Shown: positions 1-11,367 of the stretch, one piece after another
How the letters are laid out: each line of letters opens with the position of its first letter
Position numbering within the stretch: the stretch's first letter is position 1
NCBI RefSeq assembly: GCF_029784165.1
Contig: NC_073696.1
Span: 190,944,498-191,008,497, forward strand
DNA from: Wyeomyia smithii
Lineage: Eukaryota; Arthropoda; Insecta; Diptera; Culicidae
Direction of reading: 5' to 3'
Length of the DNA: 64,000 nt
The notes under the pieces: generated by a model
Told to the model about the DNA's origin: nothing
Database searches by the model: none
The model's input: only the letters and a program-made list of their open reading frames with translations
Position numbers and translations under genes: made by a program

Positions 1-187
1 ACACTACTTGTGCCTGTCGGCGCTTTGCGACGTATAACTACGACGGACTTCAGCATTTCGCATGAAGAAATATTCAAACTATATCTCCACCTCATTTGTC
101 CTCAAGCAATTATCGCTAAACATCAACAACAACAACAACAAACTTCTCCACCAAAAAATAACGTGCATCTGTAAGCAGTGCCCCAAT

Positions 188-505
188 CAGCGTTGCCAGG
201 TATCCAGATTTATCTGGATTATTCAGATTTTTGAACATGTATCCAGGCAGACAGCTTTGACGTCCAATCATCCAGATTTTTCATGGATGATCCAGATTTT
301 ATCCAGATTTTATTTTCTCTGTTCCGCAAAAAGGTCATCACTTCAAATTTGGCGCGAAATTTTGCAATTTTGTCCCCTCAAATTTTGCGTACCCCAAGAC
401 TTTTATTCGAAAAATGTACCTTTCGCCCCACGAAATGACTGCCAGATATTTTCCAGATTTTTTTTGCCTCTTCCAGATTTTTAAAAAAATGACTTGGCAA
501 CGCTG
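188..505. mobile_element. Non-autonomous hAT-type MITE (318 bp)
   Basis: The ends are inverted: CAGCGTTGCCA at the left and TGGCAACGCTG at the right. They are flanked by a perfect 8-bp duplication GCCCCAAT (180-187 and 506-513), which is the hAT signature. The interior is AT-rich with repeated CCAGATTT words and has no transposase. The open frames crossing it are chance translations of these repeats. Confidence 0.88.
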
Positions 506-513
506 GCCCCAAT

Positions 514-855
514 CCCATCCGATACAGCGAAAAAGCATTCATCGACCGTTTTTTGACCGTTCAGACAGCCAGTCAAGAACCAGTCAAGAACGAGTCAAGA
601 ACGAGAGAAACGAAAATAAAACACGCCACATGCTGCCGATCATACCCTAGTTTGCTCCGTTCAACATTGTAAATGATCGAGCGAGAGAGTTTTAAAATCG
701 GCTTCTCCGAAACTGCGGTCGCTATCGTTAGAAAAAAAATCGTCACACGAGAGAAAGAGAAAAACTTTTTTTCGTTCGCCCGATCGTTTCTGCCGTTCAA
801 TTCAAACGAAAAAAGCATGTGCATTCATCGCAGTCACAATCAAATTTCGATCCCT
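514..855. other. Unassigned sequence between hAT MITE and X1
   Basis: No gene, terminal repeat or match to other repeats in the window was recognised. The stretch contains purine-rich GAGAGAAAGAG runs. A 163-residue open frame (673-1164) crosses from here into X1, but it has no domain and runs through repeat sequence. Confidence 0.3.
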
Positions 856-1064
856 TCTCAAGCACTGCGTAGAACTACGTTTCTTAGGAAGTTCGACTAT
901 ATAGGAATGAAAAGTGAAAGTTTAAAACCGGAAAAAGTGAAAAATATGTCCAATATTAAATGGTTAATGTTAAATGTCAGCTTTCGTTGCTCCCAAATGC
1001 AGAAAATTATAATATTATTACTCGAACTGTTGTTTTATTCGAAATTGTCAAGCCTTATCAAAAC

Positions 1065-1345
1065 GCAAATTTCGACCTGTGATTGGCTATTATATGATTG
1101 TTTTCCCAAGCACGGTCGACAGAATTATAGACCTGGTAATTCAGAAAGAATAATTGGCTTATAACATGGTTAAAACCTCGTTAATTTAATAAATAAATAA
1201 ATAAATAAATAAATTGGCCTAAATAAGAGAATGTTAAAACGCAAATTTCGATTGAGCTGTTTGGTCGTTATATGATTGCTTTCCCAAGCACGGTCGACAA
1301 AATAATAGACCTGGTAATTCAGATAGAATTATTTGGCCTATTGGA
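1065..1345. repeat. Two ~118-bp X-type tandem units with an AAAT microsatellite between them
   Basis: Two units contain the words TTTCCCAAGCACGGTCGACA and AATTATAGACC or a close variant. They are separated by an (AAAT)n run at about 1187-1212. The same unit occurs twice in X2, once in X3, twice in X4 and 3.4 times at 38566-38971. Confidence 0.8.
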
Positions 1346-1466
1346 GTATTTTTCTCTGTGAGTACATGCATCACACTAGCTGCAGTATTCACATCACATA
1401 GTTATAATGAAGAAAAGTTGGAACAATATAGTTCACAACTAGTCTTTGAAAATGTATGCAACGTTT

Positions 1467-2505
1467 TCACTCATTATACATTTGAATAGTGGCTCCAGTT
1501 ACTGAAAGCCATCGCGTACCGGTCGCATCTAAATGAAAATCTAGAGGACCTTTGCGTGCAGTTACATCTATAATTAGACGCAACTGCTCTTCTTGCAGTA
1601 ACACAATGTTAATCGGCTTACACTGCAAACTAAAAATTGTGGTACTAGGTTGTACAGAAAGCTTTCGTAGAGCATCCCATACATTTTTATCCTCTAGGCT
1701 CTGACACAATTTGCCTTGCAGTACCGTCAGACACACGGTATCTTAGATTCATATCAACGTTTGCGTCTGCGTTTTTCATAAGTTCGCAAACTTGATCCTG
1801 AATAAATAAAAGAGATGTCGTTTTGAGCAATTTATCATGAACGGATAACTCGCTCCTTACCTCTCATGTACGAACGAATTCATCCATATCGTGTAAAACG
1901 ACGAACTCAATGTCATCGTTGGACTTATTGAACGTTGCTGTAAAAATAAATCTTTTGCATATTTCGAACATGCAATAAACAAATATTTTTATAGTTCTGC
2001 TAGTCTTTTTCTTAGGAACGTAATCTCGAATTCGTTTAAAGTATACCTTATACGTACGATTTGGATAACGCAGCAAATCGTGATGTGTAGTATACTTAAA
2101 ACGCTCTTCAAGAGATTTATGTAAATTCCGCTCCTGGCATCCTTCTTGATAGCGGATTAACTTCTTTGTATCGGTATTCAAAACCGCAAAGAGCTATTTC
2201 CGCGTTAAAATGCGCTTTTCACCTGAATGGTGAAACTCCGAGAGAATGTAGGGCAAATTTCTATTATTCCTACTTTTTATCTTTAAGGAGCAATGAGGCG
2301 GCTTTTCTTGAGTGAAAGGAGCGTCAAAGTCACTCGCTTTCAGCTCTGGAAACTCGTAACTGACGAATTCATTCTCCTGAGAGAAAGGAGGATCTAAATC
2401 ACTCGCTTTCAGCTCTGGAATTGTAACTTCATCATTTTGTGATGAGCTACACAATTTAGAACTTTTTTTCGAAGCCATATTATTGATATCTTCGAATTGG
2501 TTCAT
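1467..2505 (-). pseudogene. X element N-terminal half of a putative DDE-type transposase (broken)
   Basis: Three minus-strand open segments run in order 2505-2194, 2181-1864 and 1736-1467. They are separated by a frame change and small losses. The first begins MNQFEDINNMAS and carries an acidic repeat (ELKASDLDPPFSQE, then a second near-copy ELKASDFDAPF). The second holds a basic region (YVPKKKTSRTIKIF) and ends near VVLHDMDEFV. The third contains LRLIIDVTARKGPLDFHLDATG. A conserved LDATG after a hydrophobic strand is compatible with the first catalytic Asp of an RNase H-fold transposase, but this is inference. The frame ends at the internal deletion, so the protease and PHD parts seen in X2 are absent. 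Superfamily was not determined. Confidence 0.5.
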
Positions 2506-2582
2506 CAGTGAAGCATCTTTTTACAATTTTTGTTCGGTTTGCTTTACTGCGTTTAATTTTTAAAATTCGGTATATTTCTAGG

Positions 2583-4520
2583 CAGGGTGGCGACTACCGG
2601 GAAGAACCGGGAGAATCAGAGAATATCAGGGAATTCAAAAAGTCCTCAGGGAAAATTTCAAAGGCTTGGGATTTTCTACGGAGTTAGTTCTGAATTGGAT
2701 TTATATCAATGCATTTGATGTGGACTATCACCAGCAACCCTACAATAACACTTAATAATAATTTGTTCCAGGTAGAAGAATTTTCCTGGAAAGTAATTTT
2801 CTAGAAGAACGCATCCATTTTAACAAAGGCTTTATTTAACCCCATCACCGCGGAGTGACAGGGGTTTTCCTAGATAAATGACCTTCAAACTCATCTTACT
2901 CAGCAACATGCACAATTTGCATAAACTCTATTGAAATTTGAAGGTCGATTTGTTCTCCAACCGTTTAAAATAGTTCCATCACACATCGTTGAAAATTTCA
3001 AGTATATTTGTTAAACTGCAATTGAAGTTTAAAATTTAGTTGAATTTCCGCGGGAATGGATTAGAGCATTGTAGTACTGATGATACCTTTCACAGGGCTC
3101 ACAAAGGTTAGACAATGCAACTGTAGTAACTTTAGTGACCAAGATGTCAAGAAATAGTGATGAAATTTTTTGAAAAGCATCCAAATAGGTACTAACAAGT
3201 CATCAAGTATTGCGCGAATTTTACGTTAATTACTACGCTTTTTAATAAAAATCAGTGGTTATACGAGATATTTTTCTTCAGTTTCTTGCAATTTCTCCAA
3301 AACTATTAACGCACCTTCCAACAGCGCCAGAGCAAGCTTCACTATCGCCATTGTCATATTCCAGTAATTAAAAATGGTGATTAACTCTTTACAACCAATT
3401 AACAGAAAATTCAAAGACTTGCTCAGTAGTTTGAGTGTGTTCATAACTAAATATAGTGAGTAGTAGTAGTGAGTTAATGTTATCAAATTTCTACCCCGGA
3501 GTTTTTACTAGCAGAATTAATTGAAACTAACTTAAATAAGATTAAAACTATCAATAAAATTTTCAAAAGTATAAAAGCACCTCGTCACAATCGGATTTTT
3601 AACATTTCAAATAAAGTTCTTGAGAAATTCTCAGGAATTGTTTCAAAATGAATATTTCAACAAATTATTAAAAAAATGCTAAAAATACTCAAATTTTAAA
3701 GCCGGATAAGAAAGAAGAACCAGCTGAGGTTTAACGTTGTTAAGCAATCGTTTTATGATGATACGAGCTAATAAATCTGAAGGTTCTTCAAGTGGAGCTA
3801 CTTTTCTATACATAGTAAAAGCATTCGACAGTGTTTAGCATAAAGGTTTGATTGCGAAATTGTTAATTTCTAATTTTCTACTTTCTACAGTCAAGAATTT
3901 AAAACAATTATTTAACTGAACCAACCAGAATTCCAGACCTGATTGATGTTCTTGTCAAAGCAGGTGTGTCTCAAAATAGTTAGTTGATAACACTATTCCT
4001 GTGAATTTTGCTGCCCCTAGACGTTTCGGAAATGCCTCAAGTCTTCAGAGACTTCAATAAAATTTTCCCGTAAGTAAACAAAAAAAGGACGAACACGGCG
4101 AACAATTACTCTGCGGTCTTTTGACGCACTTCTGCATTTACCAGGGGCACCAAAATGAACAGATTAAGAAGCTATAATATTTCTAGGGTACTTATTTGAA
4201 CTTAAGGACAACTTTTTTTCACTTTTGTTCAATTTTTCAATCATACCAAACTAAACGTGTTTCTCAACAAAAAAATATTTTTGTTCAATATTCAAGTGAG
4301 CAAATGCCAAGCTGAACTGTTTCAATTACTGTTGGGAATTTTAGCAGGAAGCAGTTTAAGTCTGATCCTTTTTATTTTTTACTTTTGAGATTTAGGTGGA
4401 AAAACCTATGATAGTCGTAACTTGAATCAGTTTAAAATAAATTCAAACAGTCAGGAAAAAAAATCTGAAACATCAGGGAAAATCAGGAAATTTATTTTTG
4501 CAAATTGAGTCGCCACCCTG
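2583..4520. mobile_element. Y element, copy Y1 (~1.94 kb, non-coding)
   Basis: It starts CAGGGTGGCGACT and ends AGTCGCCACCCTG, a 13-bp terminal inverted repeat. The next ~20 bp are rich in ACCGGGA. Y2 and Y3 align along the whole length. There is no coding capacity; the short frame at 3259-3486 is not domain-bearing. Here the left flank is X1 and the right flank is Z1, with no target duplication, because this is a copy of an already rearranged X-Y-Z unit. Confidence 0.85.
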
Positions 4521-4860
4521 ATTCAGGTGATTAACGAATAGCCAACGTATTTGGCTTCCTGGTGGCTGCTGGTTGTTATCCAAATAGTTGAACCTGGGCG
4601 TGATCCTTCACGGTTTTCCAGAGTTCTCCCTTTCGCTGGTCGGTTTCCTTGATGCCAAGAACGACAAAGCTGTTCATTTCTTTCTTCGAAAGGCCACGAA
4701 AATAAATTGTGAGTTGACATGAAAAATCTGTTTTGTTTTTTCTCCAACACTCACAAAACGCTTATATGGAAATAGTTTAAAATGTGGTAATTCATTAAAA
4801 AATGACATTTTACCCATCTATTGGTAGCGTACAAAGGGTTTTAAAACGATCTATTTCTTG
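4521..4860. mobile_element. Z element, left part of copy Z1
   Basis: This matches the right portion of the standalone Z at 24942-26416 (words such as TAGCCAACGTATTTGGCTTC) and continues at 11189-11364 after a nested insertion. The break point carries the 8-bp target duplication of the inserted hAT MITE (ATTTCTTG at 4853-4860). A minus-strand frame here, MLEKKQNRFFMSTHNLFSWP, is shared by Z2 and Z3 but carries no recognisable domain. Confidence 0.8.
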
Positions 4861-5448
4861 CAGTGCTGAGAATATTCACTGTCATGATATGCAAAAGCAG
4901 CGATTTTCAGCCGTCTTTATATTGATAATCATACTACCGATGCGACCGTTGATATTCGTGGTACCAAACAACCGATGAAAACCGACAAGATAAACTTTAA
5001 TACTTACATTCCGCGTCGAACACTTGACAGAAACGGACGTGCAAAGTGGTCGTTCTATTACAATCCGGTCCGTGTGTACGAATAGCCAAACAAAAGAGTG
5101 TATTATTCGCGCTAAAGTTCAACTAGATTGTGAGTTGTGTCGCTACGTTCTGTACCCGGCTCGCAACTTTGGCTGTATTGGTGCAAAATACCAGCTGCAG
5201 TTTTGATCTGTGCACAGTGAATAGATCTTCCGAGTTCAAGGCCATCAGTTGACAGTCGAGTCGTGTCGCTGTGCTGAGTGATCTCACACCCGGCTCACTG
5301 CTGGTGGCTGTATTGGTGCTGCTGTACTGGTGCTGCTGGCTGCTTTGGGTGCAGCTTCGAACGATCGGACAACCACTGCTGGAAGGAAGAAGTAAATAGG
5401 TACGTGTTTTTGTCGGCGCTAGTGCGCTAGTGCGCTACATTTAGCGCG

Positions 5449-6762
5449 ATGGATATAGATCCCTCGCCTCCCGTGCCACCATCCCCGAACCCCCCTGACC
5501 CTGACCCTTCTGTTACCCCCTCCCCTGTTCATTCTCCAGTCTCCCCTCGCCCCAGGCTTTACCCGGACGGATCTCAACAGGGCAGCTATACTGTTAATTT
5601 TCGTCCAAAGGCAGGAGTGAATTCAAAGCGATTAAACATACTGCAAATTTCTAAAGACCTGACGAAGGGGTACAAGGCCGTGACCGAAACTTCCAAGGTC
5701 CGACCTAACAAGCTCCGTGTCGTGGTCAGTGATCTGGCACAGGCCAATGCTATCGCTTGCTCTGAGCTCTTCACACGCGAGTATCACGTTTACATACCCG
5801 CACGAGACGTGGAGATCGACGGTGTCATAACCGATTCGAGTCTGTCTGTCGAGTGTATCCTAAAAAGCGCAACCGGTTGCTTCAAAAATACTGAAACACA
5901 GGCGAAGATTTTGGATTGTAAGCAATTGCGGTCCATGTCTCTCGTCGGCGGTAAAAAAGTTTACACTCCGTCAGACTCGTTTCGCGTTACGTTTGCCGGA
6001 TCTGCACTCCCTAGCCACGTCTCGATCGACCGGGTTCGTCTGCCTGTGCGATTGTATGTACCCCGTGTTATGAATTGCACCAATTGCAAGCAGTTAGGCC
6101 ACACAGCCGCCTACTGCTGCAATAAGGCACGATGTAGCAAGTGTGGGGAGACTCATGCGGAAGATTCTTGCAGTGTTAATGCTGAAAAATGTATTCACTG
6201 TGGGGAAAACCAGCATGAGCTCTCCACATGCCCGGTGTACATGCAGCGCAGAGATAAAATCAAGCGGTCACTCAAGGAGCGTTCAAAGCGTTCTTATGCT
6301 GAGATACTGAAGAAGACCGTGACCACTTCTACCATAACATCGAACCCCTTTGATCTGTTGTCCTCTGATGAAACCGATTCTGACGATTCATCAGCGGGAA
6401 TATCTTATGCCAATCCTGGGGAGTCTAGGAAGAGGAAAAATGTTTCTTCTCCTAAACTTCCCCGTAAAGGTCCTAAGTTTTCCCAAAGTGTAATGAAAAG
6501 TACGAACAAACCAAACAGTGCTGCGGAAAAACCGAAGCAAACTCCTCCTGGGCTTGCAAATTTAAAGTCCCAGAAGGAGTTCCCAGCACTGCCAGGAACA
6601 TCTAAAACCCCAGTTGTTCCTTTTGCACATCCAGTTGATGAAACAAACTCTGGATTAGTGAAATTTTCTGACATTGTGGACTGGATTTTTGAAAATTTCA
6701 ATGTACCCGATCCAATGAAAATTTTTTTACAGCATTCCTCCCAACAGTTAGATCATTTTTGA
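5449..6762 (+). CDS. Non-LTR retrotransposon ORF1 (gag-like, three zinc knuckles)
   Basis: This is an intact 437-residue RNA-binding protein expected to coat the element RNA. The N-terminus (1-45) is very proline-rich. Residues ~46-200 form a conserved, knuckle-preceding domain shared with copy 2 (VRPNKLRVVV, DSFRVTFAGSALP). Three zinc knuckles lie at about 210-261: CTNCKQLGHTAAYC, CSKCGETHAEDSC (one residue short) and CIHCGENQHELSTC. A basic stretch follows (KIKRSLKERSKRSYAEIL). The tail is Ser/Pro/Lys-rich and ends near DIVDWIFENFNVPDPMK, also conserved in copy 2. The ATG at 5449 gives the same N-terminal layout as copy 2. ORF2 starts 49 bp after the stop. Confidence 0.88.
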   Translation: MDIDPSPPVPPSPNPPDPDPSVTPSPVHSPVSPRPRLYPDGSQQGSYTVNFRPKAGVNSKRLNILQISKDLTKGYKAVTETSKVRPNKLRVVVSDLAQANAIACSELFTREYHVYIPARDVEIDGVITDSSLSVECILKSATGCFKNTETQAKILDCKQLRSMSLVGGKKVYTPSDSFRVTFAGSALPSHVSIDRVRLPVRLYVPRVMNCTNCKQLGHTAAYCCNKARCSKCGETHAEDSCSVNAEKCIHCGENQHELSTCPVYMQRRDKIKRSLKERSKRSYAEILKKTVTTSTITSNPFDLLSSDETDSDDSSAGISYANPGESRKRKNVSSPKLPRKGPKFSQSVMKSTNKPNSAAEKPKQTPPGLANLKSQKEFPALPGTSKTPVVPFAHPVDETNSGLVKFSDIVDWIFENFNVPDPMKIFLQHSSQQLDHF

Positions 6763-6810
6763 AGCAGTTGACTGCCCAATGGCCCCTCCTTGCAGCGATT
6801 GTATCCTTCG

Positions 6811-9800
6811 ATGCCTAATTCAACTGCGTATATGAAGGATTCTATCTCTGTCTTACAGTGGAATTGTAGAAGTATTTTACCAAAAATTGATTCGTTTAAA
6901 TTTTGATAAATAAAAACAAATTCAATGCATTTTCCCTTTGTGAAACTTGGCTTACTTCAAATATTGATCTCAACTTCCATGATTTTAATATTATTCGCCT
7001 TGATCGAGACACCCCATATGGAGGAGTACTTTTAGGGATTAAAAAGTGCTATTCTTTCTATCGTATTAACCTCCCCTCGATTCCAGGCATCGAAGTTGTC
7101 GCATGTCAAATGACAATACAAGGTAAAGAGCTTTGTATTGCCTCAATATATATTCCTCCTAGAGCACAGGTTGGGCAACGGTTGCTCTTTGATTTAATAG
7201 AACTTCTTCAACTCTCATGGTGTGGCTTGGGGTTCCCCCTACAATGATAACCGCTCCTCTTTAATCTATAACCGTTGCGATGACTTCGAAATGACTATTT
7301 TAAACAACGGTGAAATGACACGTATCCCGAAACCTCCAGCGCGCCCAAGCGCTTTGGATCTATCCTTATGTTCGACGTCGCTACGGTTGGATTGCACATG
7401 GAAGGTAATCCTCGATCCTCACGGTAGCGACCATCTGCCTATTCTTATTTCAATTACTAACGGGTCAACTCGCATGCGACCAATTGACATTCCGTATGAC
7501 CTCACACGGAATGTCGATTGGAAGTTACACGAGGAAATGATTTCAAAAGCGGTCGAGTCGATTCAACATCATCCACCACTTGAAGAATACAACCTCCTCG
7601 CGGGCTTGATTCTCGACGCCGCGTTGCAAGCCCAAACGAAGAAATATCCCGGCGTAACGATCAAAGAACGGCCTCCCACTCCGTGGTGGGACCAAGAGTG
7701 CTCCGATGTCTACACGCAAAGATCCGTCGCGTTTTTTGCCTTCATGAAGGGAGGTATACCTGGCGACTATTTACGGTATTCGGAGCTTGATACCAAGCTT
7801 AAAAGTTTGGCTAAAGCAAAGAAACGCGGATATTGGCGTCGGTTCGTGAACGAGACGTCGAGGGGGACATCGATGAGCACACTTTGGAACACAGCCCGAA
7901 GAATGTGGAATCGCGTAACGGTCAACGAAAGCGAGGAGTCTTCAAGTCGGTGGATATTTGATTTTGCCAGGAAAGTATGTCCGGACTCTGTTCCTGAGCA
8001 AAACATTGTTCGCGATGCGTCTCCGGGCCACGACGCGATAGAATCACCTTTTACGATGGCAGAATTTTCAGTTGCCCTCCTGTCCTGTAACAATAACGCG
8101 CCTGGGTTAGATAGAATCAAATTCAACTTGTTGAAGAATCTACCCGGCAATGCCAAGAGGCGCTTGTTGAACTTGTTCATAAGTTCCTGGAGCAAAACAT
8201 TGTACCGCAGGATTGGAGGCAAGTGAAGGTGATCGCCATCCAAAAGCCAGGGAAACCAGCTTCTGATCACAACTCTTATAGGCCGATTGCAATGCTATCC
8301 TGTATCCGGAAATTGATGGAAAAAATGATACACCGTCGTTTAGACCATTGGGTCGAATCAAATGGTCTACTATCAGATACTCAATTTGGCTTCCGCCATG
8401 CCAAAGGAACGAATGATTGTCTTGCGTTGCTTTCAACAGATATTCAGCTGGCGTATGCTCGCAAACATTAAGGGACATTAAGGGGGCTTTTGATTCCGTT
8501 TCTATTGATATTCTTTCGGGTAAACTTCACCGACAAGGATTTTCTCCAATTTTGAACAATTTTTCGCACAATTTGTTGTCCGAAAAGTACATGCATTTTA
8601 CGCACGGCGATTTGGCAACTTTTCGCATTAGCTACATGGGTCTTCCCCAGGGCTCATATTCAAAGCCCCCTTCTTTACAACTTTTATGTAAATGACATCG
8701 ACGAATGTCTGGCAAATTCATGCACGATAAGACAACTTGCAGACAACAGTGTAATCTCCGTTACAGGAGCCAAAGCTGCCGATTTGCAAGGACCATTGCA
8801 AGATACCTTGGACAATTTGTCTGCTTGGGCTTTACAGCTAGGTATCGAGTTCTCTCCGGAGAAGACTGAGATAGTAGTTTTTACTAGGAACCATGAACCT
8901 GCTCAGCTTCAAACACAATTAATGGGTAAAACGATTTCTCAGGTTTTGGTACACAAATATCTTGGTGTCTGGTTCGACTCTAAAGGCACCTGGGGTTGTC
9001 ACGTGAGGTATCTGATGGAAAAATGTCAACAAAGAGTGAATTTTCTTCGTACAATAACCGGACAATGGTGGGGAGCTCACCCAGGAGACCTTATAAGGCT
9101 TTACCAAACAACGATACTGTCTGTTATTGAGTACGGGTGTTTCTGCTTCCGCTCCGCAGCAAACACACATTTGATCAAACTGGAGCGAATACAATATCGT
9201 TGTTTGCGTATCGCCTTGGGTTGCATGCAATCGACCCATACGATGAGTTTGGAGATCTTAGCTGGAGTACTACCATTGAAAAACCGCGCTGAAAACCCGT
9301 CTTCTCGTATTCTAATCAAATGTGAGGTCTTGAACCGTCCCGTGATTGAAAATTTTGAAAGGTTAATCGAACTTAATTCTCAAACCCGTTTTATGACATT
9401 GTATTTCAATCACATGTCCCAAAATATTAACCCTTTTTCGAATATTCCAAATCGTGTCGACTTATCAAATACTTCTGATTCTACTGTGTTTTTAGATACA
9501 TCCATGATAGAAGAAACCCGTGGAATCCCGGATCATTTACGCGTGCAGCAGATCCCTAAATTTTTTTCCAATAAATATCGAAACATCAACTGCGACAATA
9601 TGTACTACACTGACGGATCACTTCTTGATGGGTCCACTGGCTTCGGTATCTTCAATAACAATTTAACCGTCTCCCATAAGCTCGATAATCCTGCTTCTGT
9701 TTACGTCGCAGAATTAGCTGCAATTCAGTACACCCTAGGGATTATCGAAAAAATGCCCACGGGCCATTATTTCATCTTTACGGACAGTCTCAGCTCCATT

Positions 9801-10451
9801 GAGGCTCTCCGATCGATGAAAGATGTTAAGCACTCTCCGTATTTCCTGGGGAAAATACGGGAACATCTGAGTGCTTTATCCGAAAAATCGTTTCAGATTA
9901 CCTTAGCGTGGGTCCCTTCTCACTGCTCGATACCGGGTAATGAGAAAGCGGACTCTTTGGCTAAGGTGGGCGCAACAAACGGTGATATTTATGAAAGACC
10001 AATTGCCTTTAATGTATTTTTCGCATTTGTACGTCAGAATACGATCATCAGTTGGCAAAATTCTTGGACCAAGGGGGAACTGGGAAGGTGGTTACATTCC
10101 ATAATCCCCAAGGTATCGACGAACCCGTGGTTCAAGGGGTTGGATGTAGGTCGGGATTTCATTTGCGTGATGTCCCGGCTTATGTCCAATCACTATAGAT
10201 TTGACGCGCATCTCCGTCGTGTTGGGCTCGGGGAGAGTGGTATCTGTGCCTGTGGTGAAGGTTATCATGACATAGAGCACGTTGTTTGGTCATGCCCTGT
10301 ACACCGTGACGCCAGGTCTAGATTAATAGCTTCCCTGCAGGCCGAAGGTAGGCAGCCGGCTGTTCCTGTTCGTGATGTCTTGGCGAGCCGTGACCTATCC
10401 TACATGTCCCTTATATACGTTTTCCTGAAATCCATCCACGCCCCAGTTTAG
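6811..10451 (+). pseudogene. Non-LTR retrotransposon ORF2 (endonuclease-RT-RNase H), frameshifted
   Basis: ORF2 begins MPNSTAYMKD at 6811 and reaches the APE motif LQWNCRSILPK. It shifts frame near 6900. The endonuclease resumes (FNAFSLCETWL, DHLPILISI), but the GDFN-containing segment retained by copy 2 is deleted at about 7212. Further frame breaks fall near 8215 and 8665, and a small deletion near 8465 removes residues before the GAFDSV motif. The RT catalytic motif reads LADNS where copy 2 has LADDS, so an essential Asp is Asn. The last open part (8784-10451) contains an intact RNase H set: YTDGS, VAELAAIQY, FTDSLSS and WVPSHCSIPGNEKAD. A Cys/His segment near the C-terminus (CACGEGYHDIEHVVWSC) follows. 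Confidence 0.9.
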
Positions 10452-11188
10452 TCCTATCCCCTTCCGCCTACATCCAACCAAACGACAAGAACACGTTAAG
10501 ACCCCGGATCCGAAACAGCAATCAGACCCGCACGATACTCTCAAGGCCCGATGGAAACAACCCAATATGCCAGTCCGTAATATCTTGGCCCAGCAGCGGA
10601 ACAAATTTAATATGCTGCTTACCTATGGCAATGAAAACCATCAAACAGCAAACCTGTGCTTTTAATACAAAATATTCTAGCTTTAAGTTAGATTTAGTTT
10701 CAGCTCGTAGTCGGCAGCGAGGAAAAAAATTTGCTTTTAGTTATTAAGATACTTTAGAAAGTAAGCTACCAGATATAATTGGCGCCGTTAAACATTGAAT
10801 TGTATTTGTGCCGTGTCAAATAAACTATAGATGAAGAAAAAAAAACTTTAATACTCGTGTTGATATTTTGATCGTCAAAAATGAAAATCATATCAAAATA
10901 GTGAAAATCAAAATTAACCTGATTCGATCATTTATACTGTACTGGGCAGTGTACAGCATCTGAACAGATTTGCACTACTTAAATTGATAATCACCAAAGC
11001 TTTTTTGAATATCATTACAAGGCCTTTGATATTCATTCCACTGTTCTGTCATTGAATATGAGAAACGATATACATGCATCGTCGCAATGAACATAGGTTA
11101 CTGAGTTGCATCAGAGAATAAATGTGCTGACACTGAGATTAATTCAATTCATCTACTCATGAATAAACATTGATATTCTAAGGCACTG

Positions 11189-11364
11189 ATTTCTTATTCC
11201 AAAAAGTGACAAAAATAGATCAAAACGTATACCAGTTTCAAAATTTTTCAATTTAGATACGGTATATGTAAAACAAAATTTACACCAGCAGTGCAGCAGT
11301 GAATTCGAGTTTGTTTCAATAAAATAAAACAAAACAACGATTTGGATCACCGCTGAAGATGCCC
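11189..11364. mobile_element. Z element, right end of copy Z1
   Basis: This resumes Z1 after the nested MITE (TTCCAAAAAGTGACAAAAAT) and ends GCTGAAGATGCCC. It is followed by TAA and then directly by X2 (GGGTATATTGAAAC). The same Z-to-X junction recurs at about 22460 and, trimmed, at 34374. Confidence 0.8.
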
Positions 11365-11367
11365 TAA

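Larger units (their letters stand above)
856..2582 (-). mobile_element. X element, copy X1 (start of composite unit 1)
   Basis: This copy is recognised by matches to 11368-13110, 22461-23678 plus 31804-31958, 34375-35960, and 37260-37414 plus 38566-38971. The coding strand is minus. On + it begins with a CTGCGTAG-containing segment that recurs at 37280, followed by two ~118-bp repeat units, then reverse-strand coding sequence. It is internally deleted: at ~1485 the 3' non-coding segment joins directly to the middle of the coding region. X3 and X4 have the same join, so these are copies of one deletion derivative. The right end abuts Y1. Element termini were not identified. Confidence 0.7.
5005..10842 (+). 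mobile_element. I/Loa-type non-LTR retrotransposon, copy 1 (full length, decayed)
   Basis: A 13-bp target duplication AAACTTTAATACT (4992-5004 and 10843-10855) bounds the element. It has a 5' UTR, ORF1 (gag-like), ORF2 (APE endonuclease, reverse transcriptase, RNase H), a ~390-bp 3' UTR and a short A-rich tail after GTGTCAAATAAAC. A C-terminal RNase H with a two-ORF layout places it among I/Loa/R1-like clades. The exact clade is undetermined. ORF1 is intact but ORF2 is disrupted at several points, so it is non-autonomous now. Confidence 0.9.
4861..11188. mobile_element. hAT-type MITE (477 bp) split by a non-LTR retrotransposon
   Basis: The left end is CAGTGCTGAGAATAT and the right end, reverse-complemented, is CAGTGCCTTAGAATAT. 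The flanks ATTTCTTG (4853-4860) and ATTTCTTA (11189-11196) form a near-perfect 8-bp duplication. The MITE itself is 4861-5004 plus 10856-11188. The retrotransposon 5005-10842 lies inside, bounded by its own 13-bp duplication. No coding capacity was seen. Confidence 0.85.

Noticed and set aside
673..1164. 163-residue open frame
   Set aside because: It crosses from unassigned sequence into the non-coding end of X1. No domain, and not conserved in X5.
4523..4750. 75-residue minus frame MLEKKQNRF... shared by Z1, Z2 and Z3 as a gene
   Set aside because: It is repeated only because Z is repeated. No domain, and the standalone Z does not preserve it.
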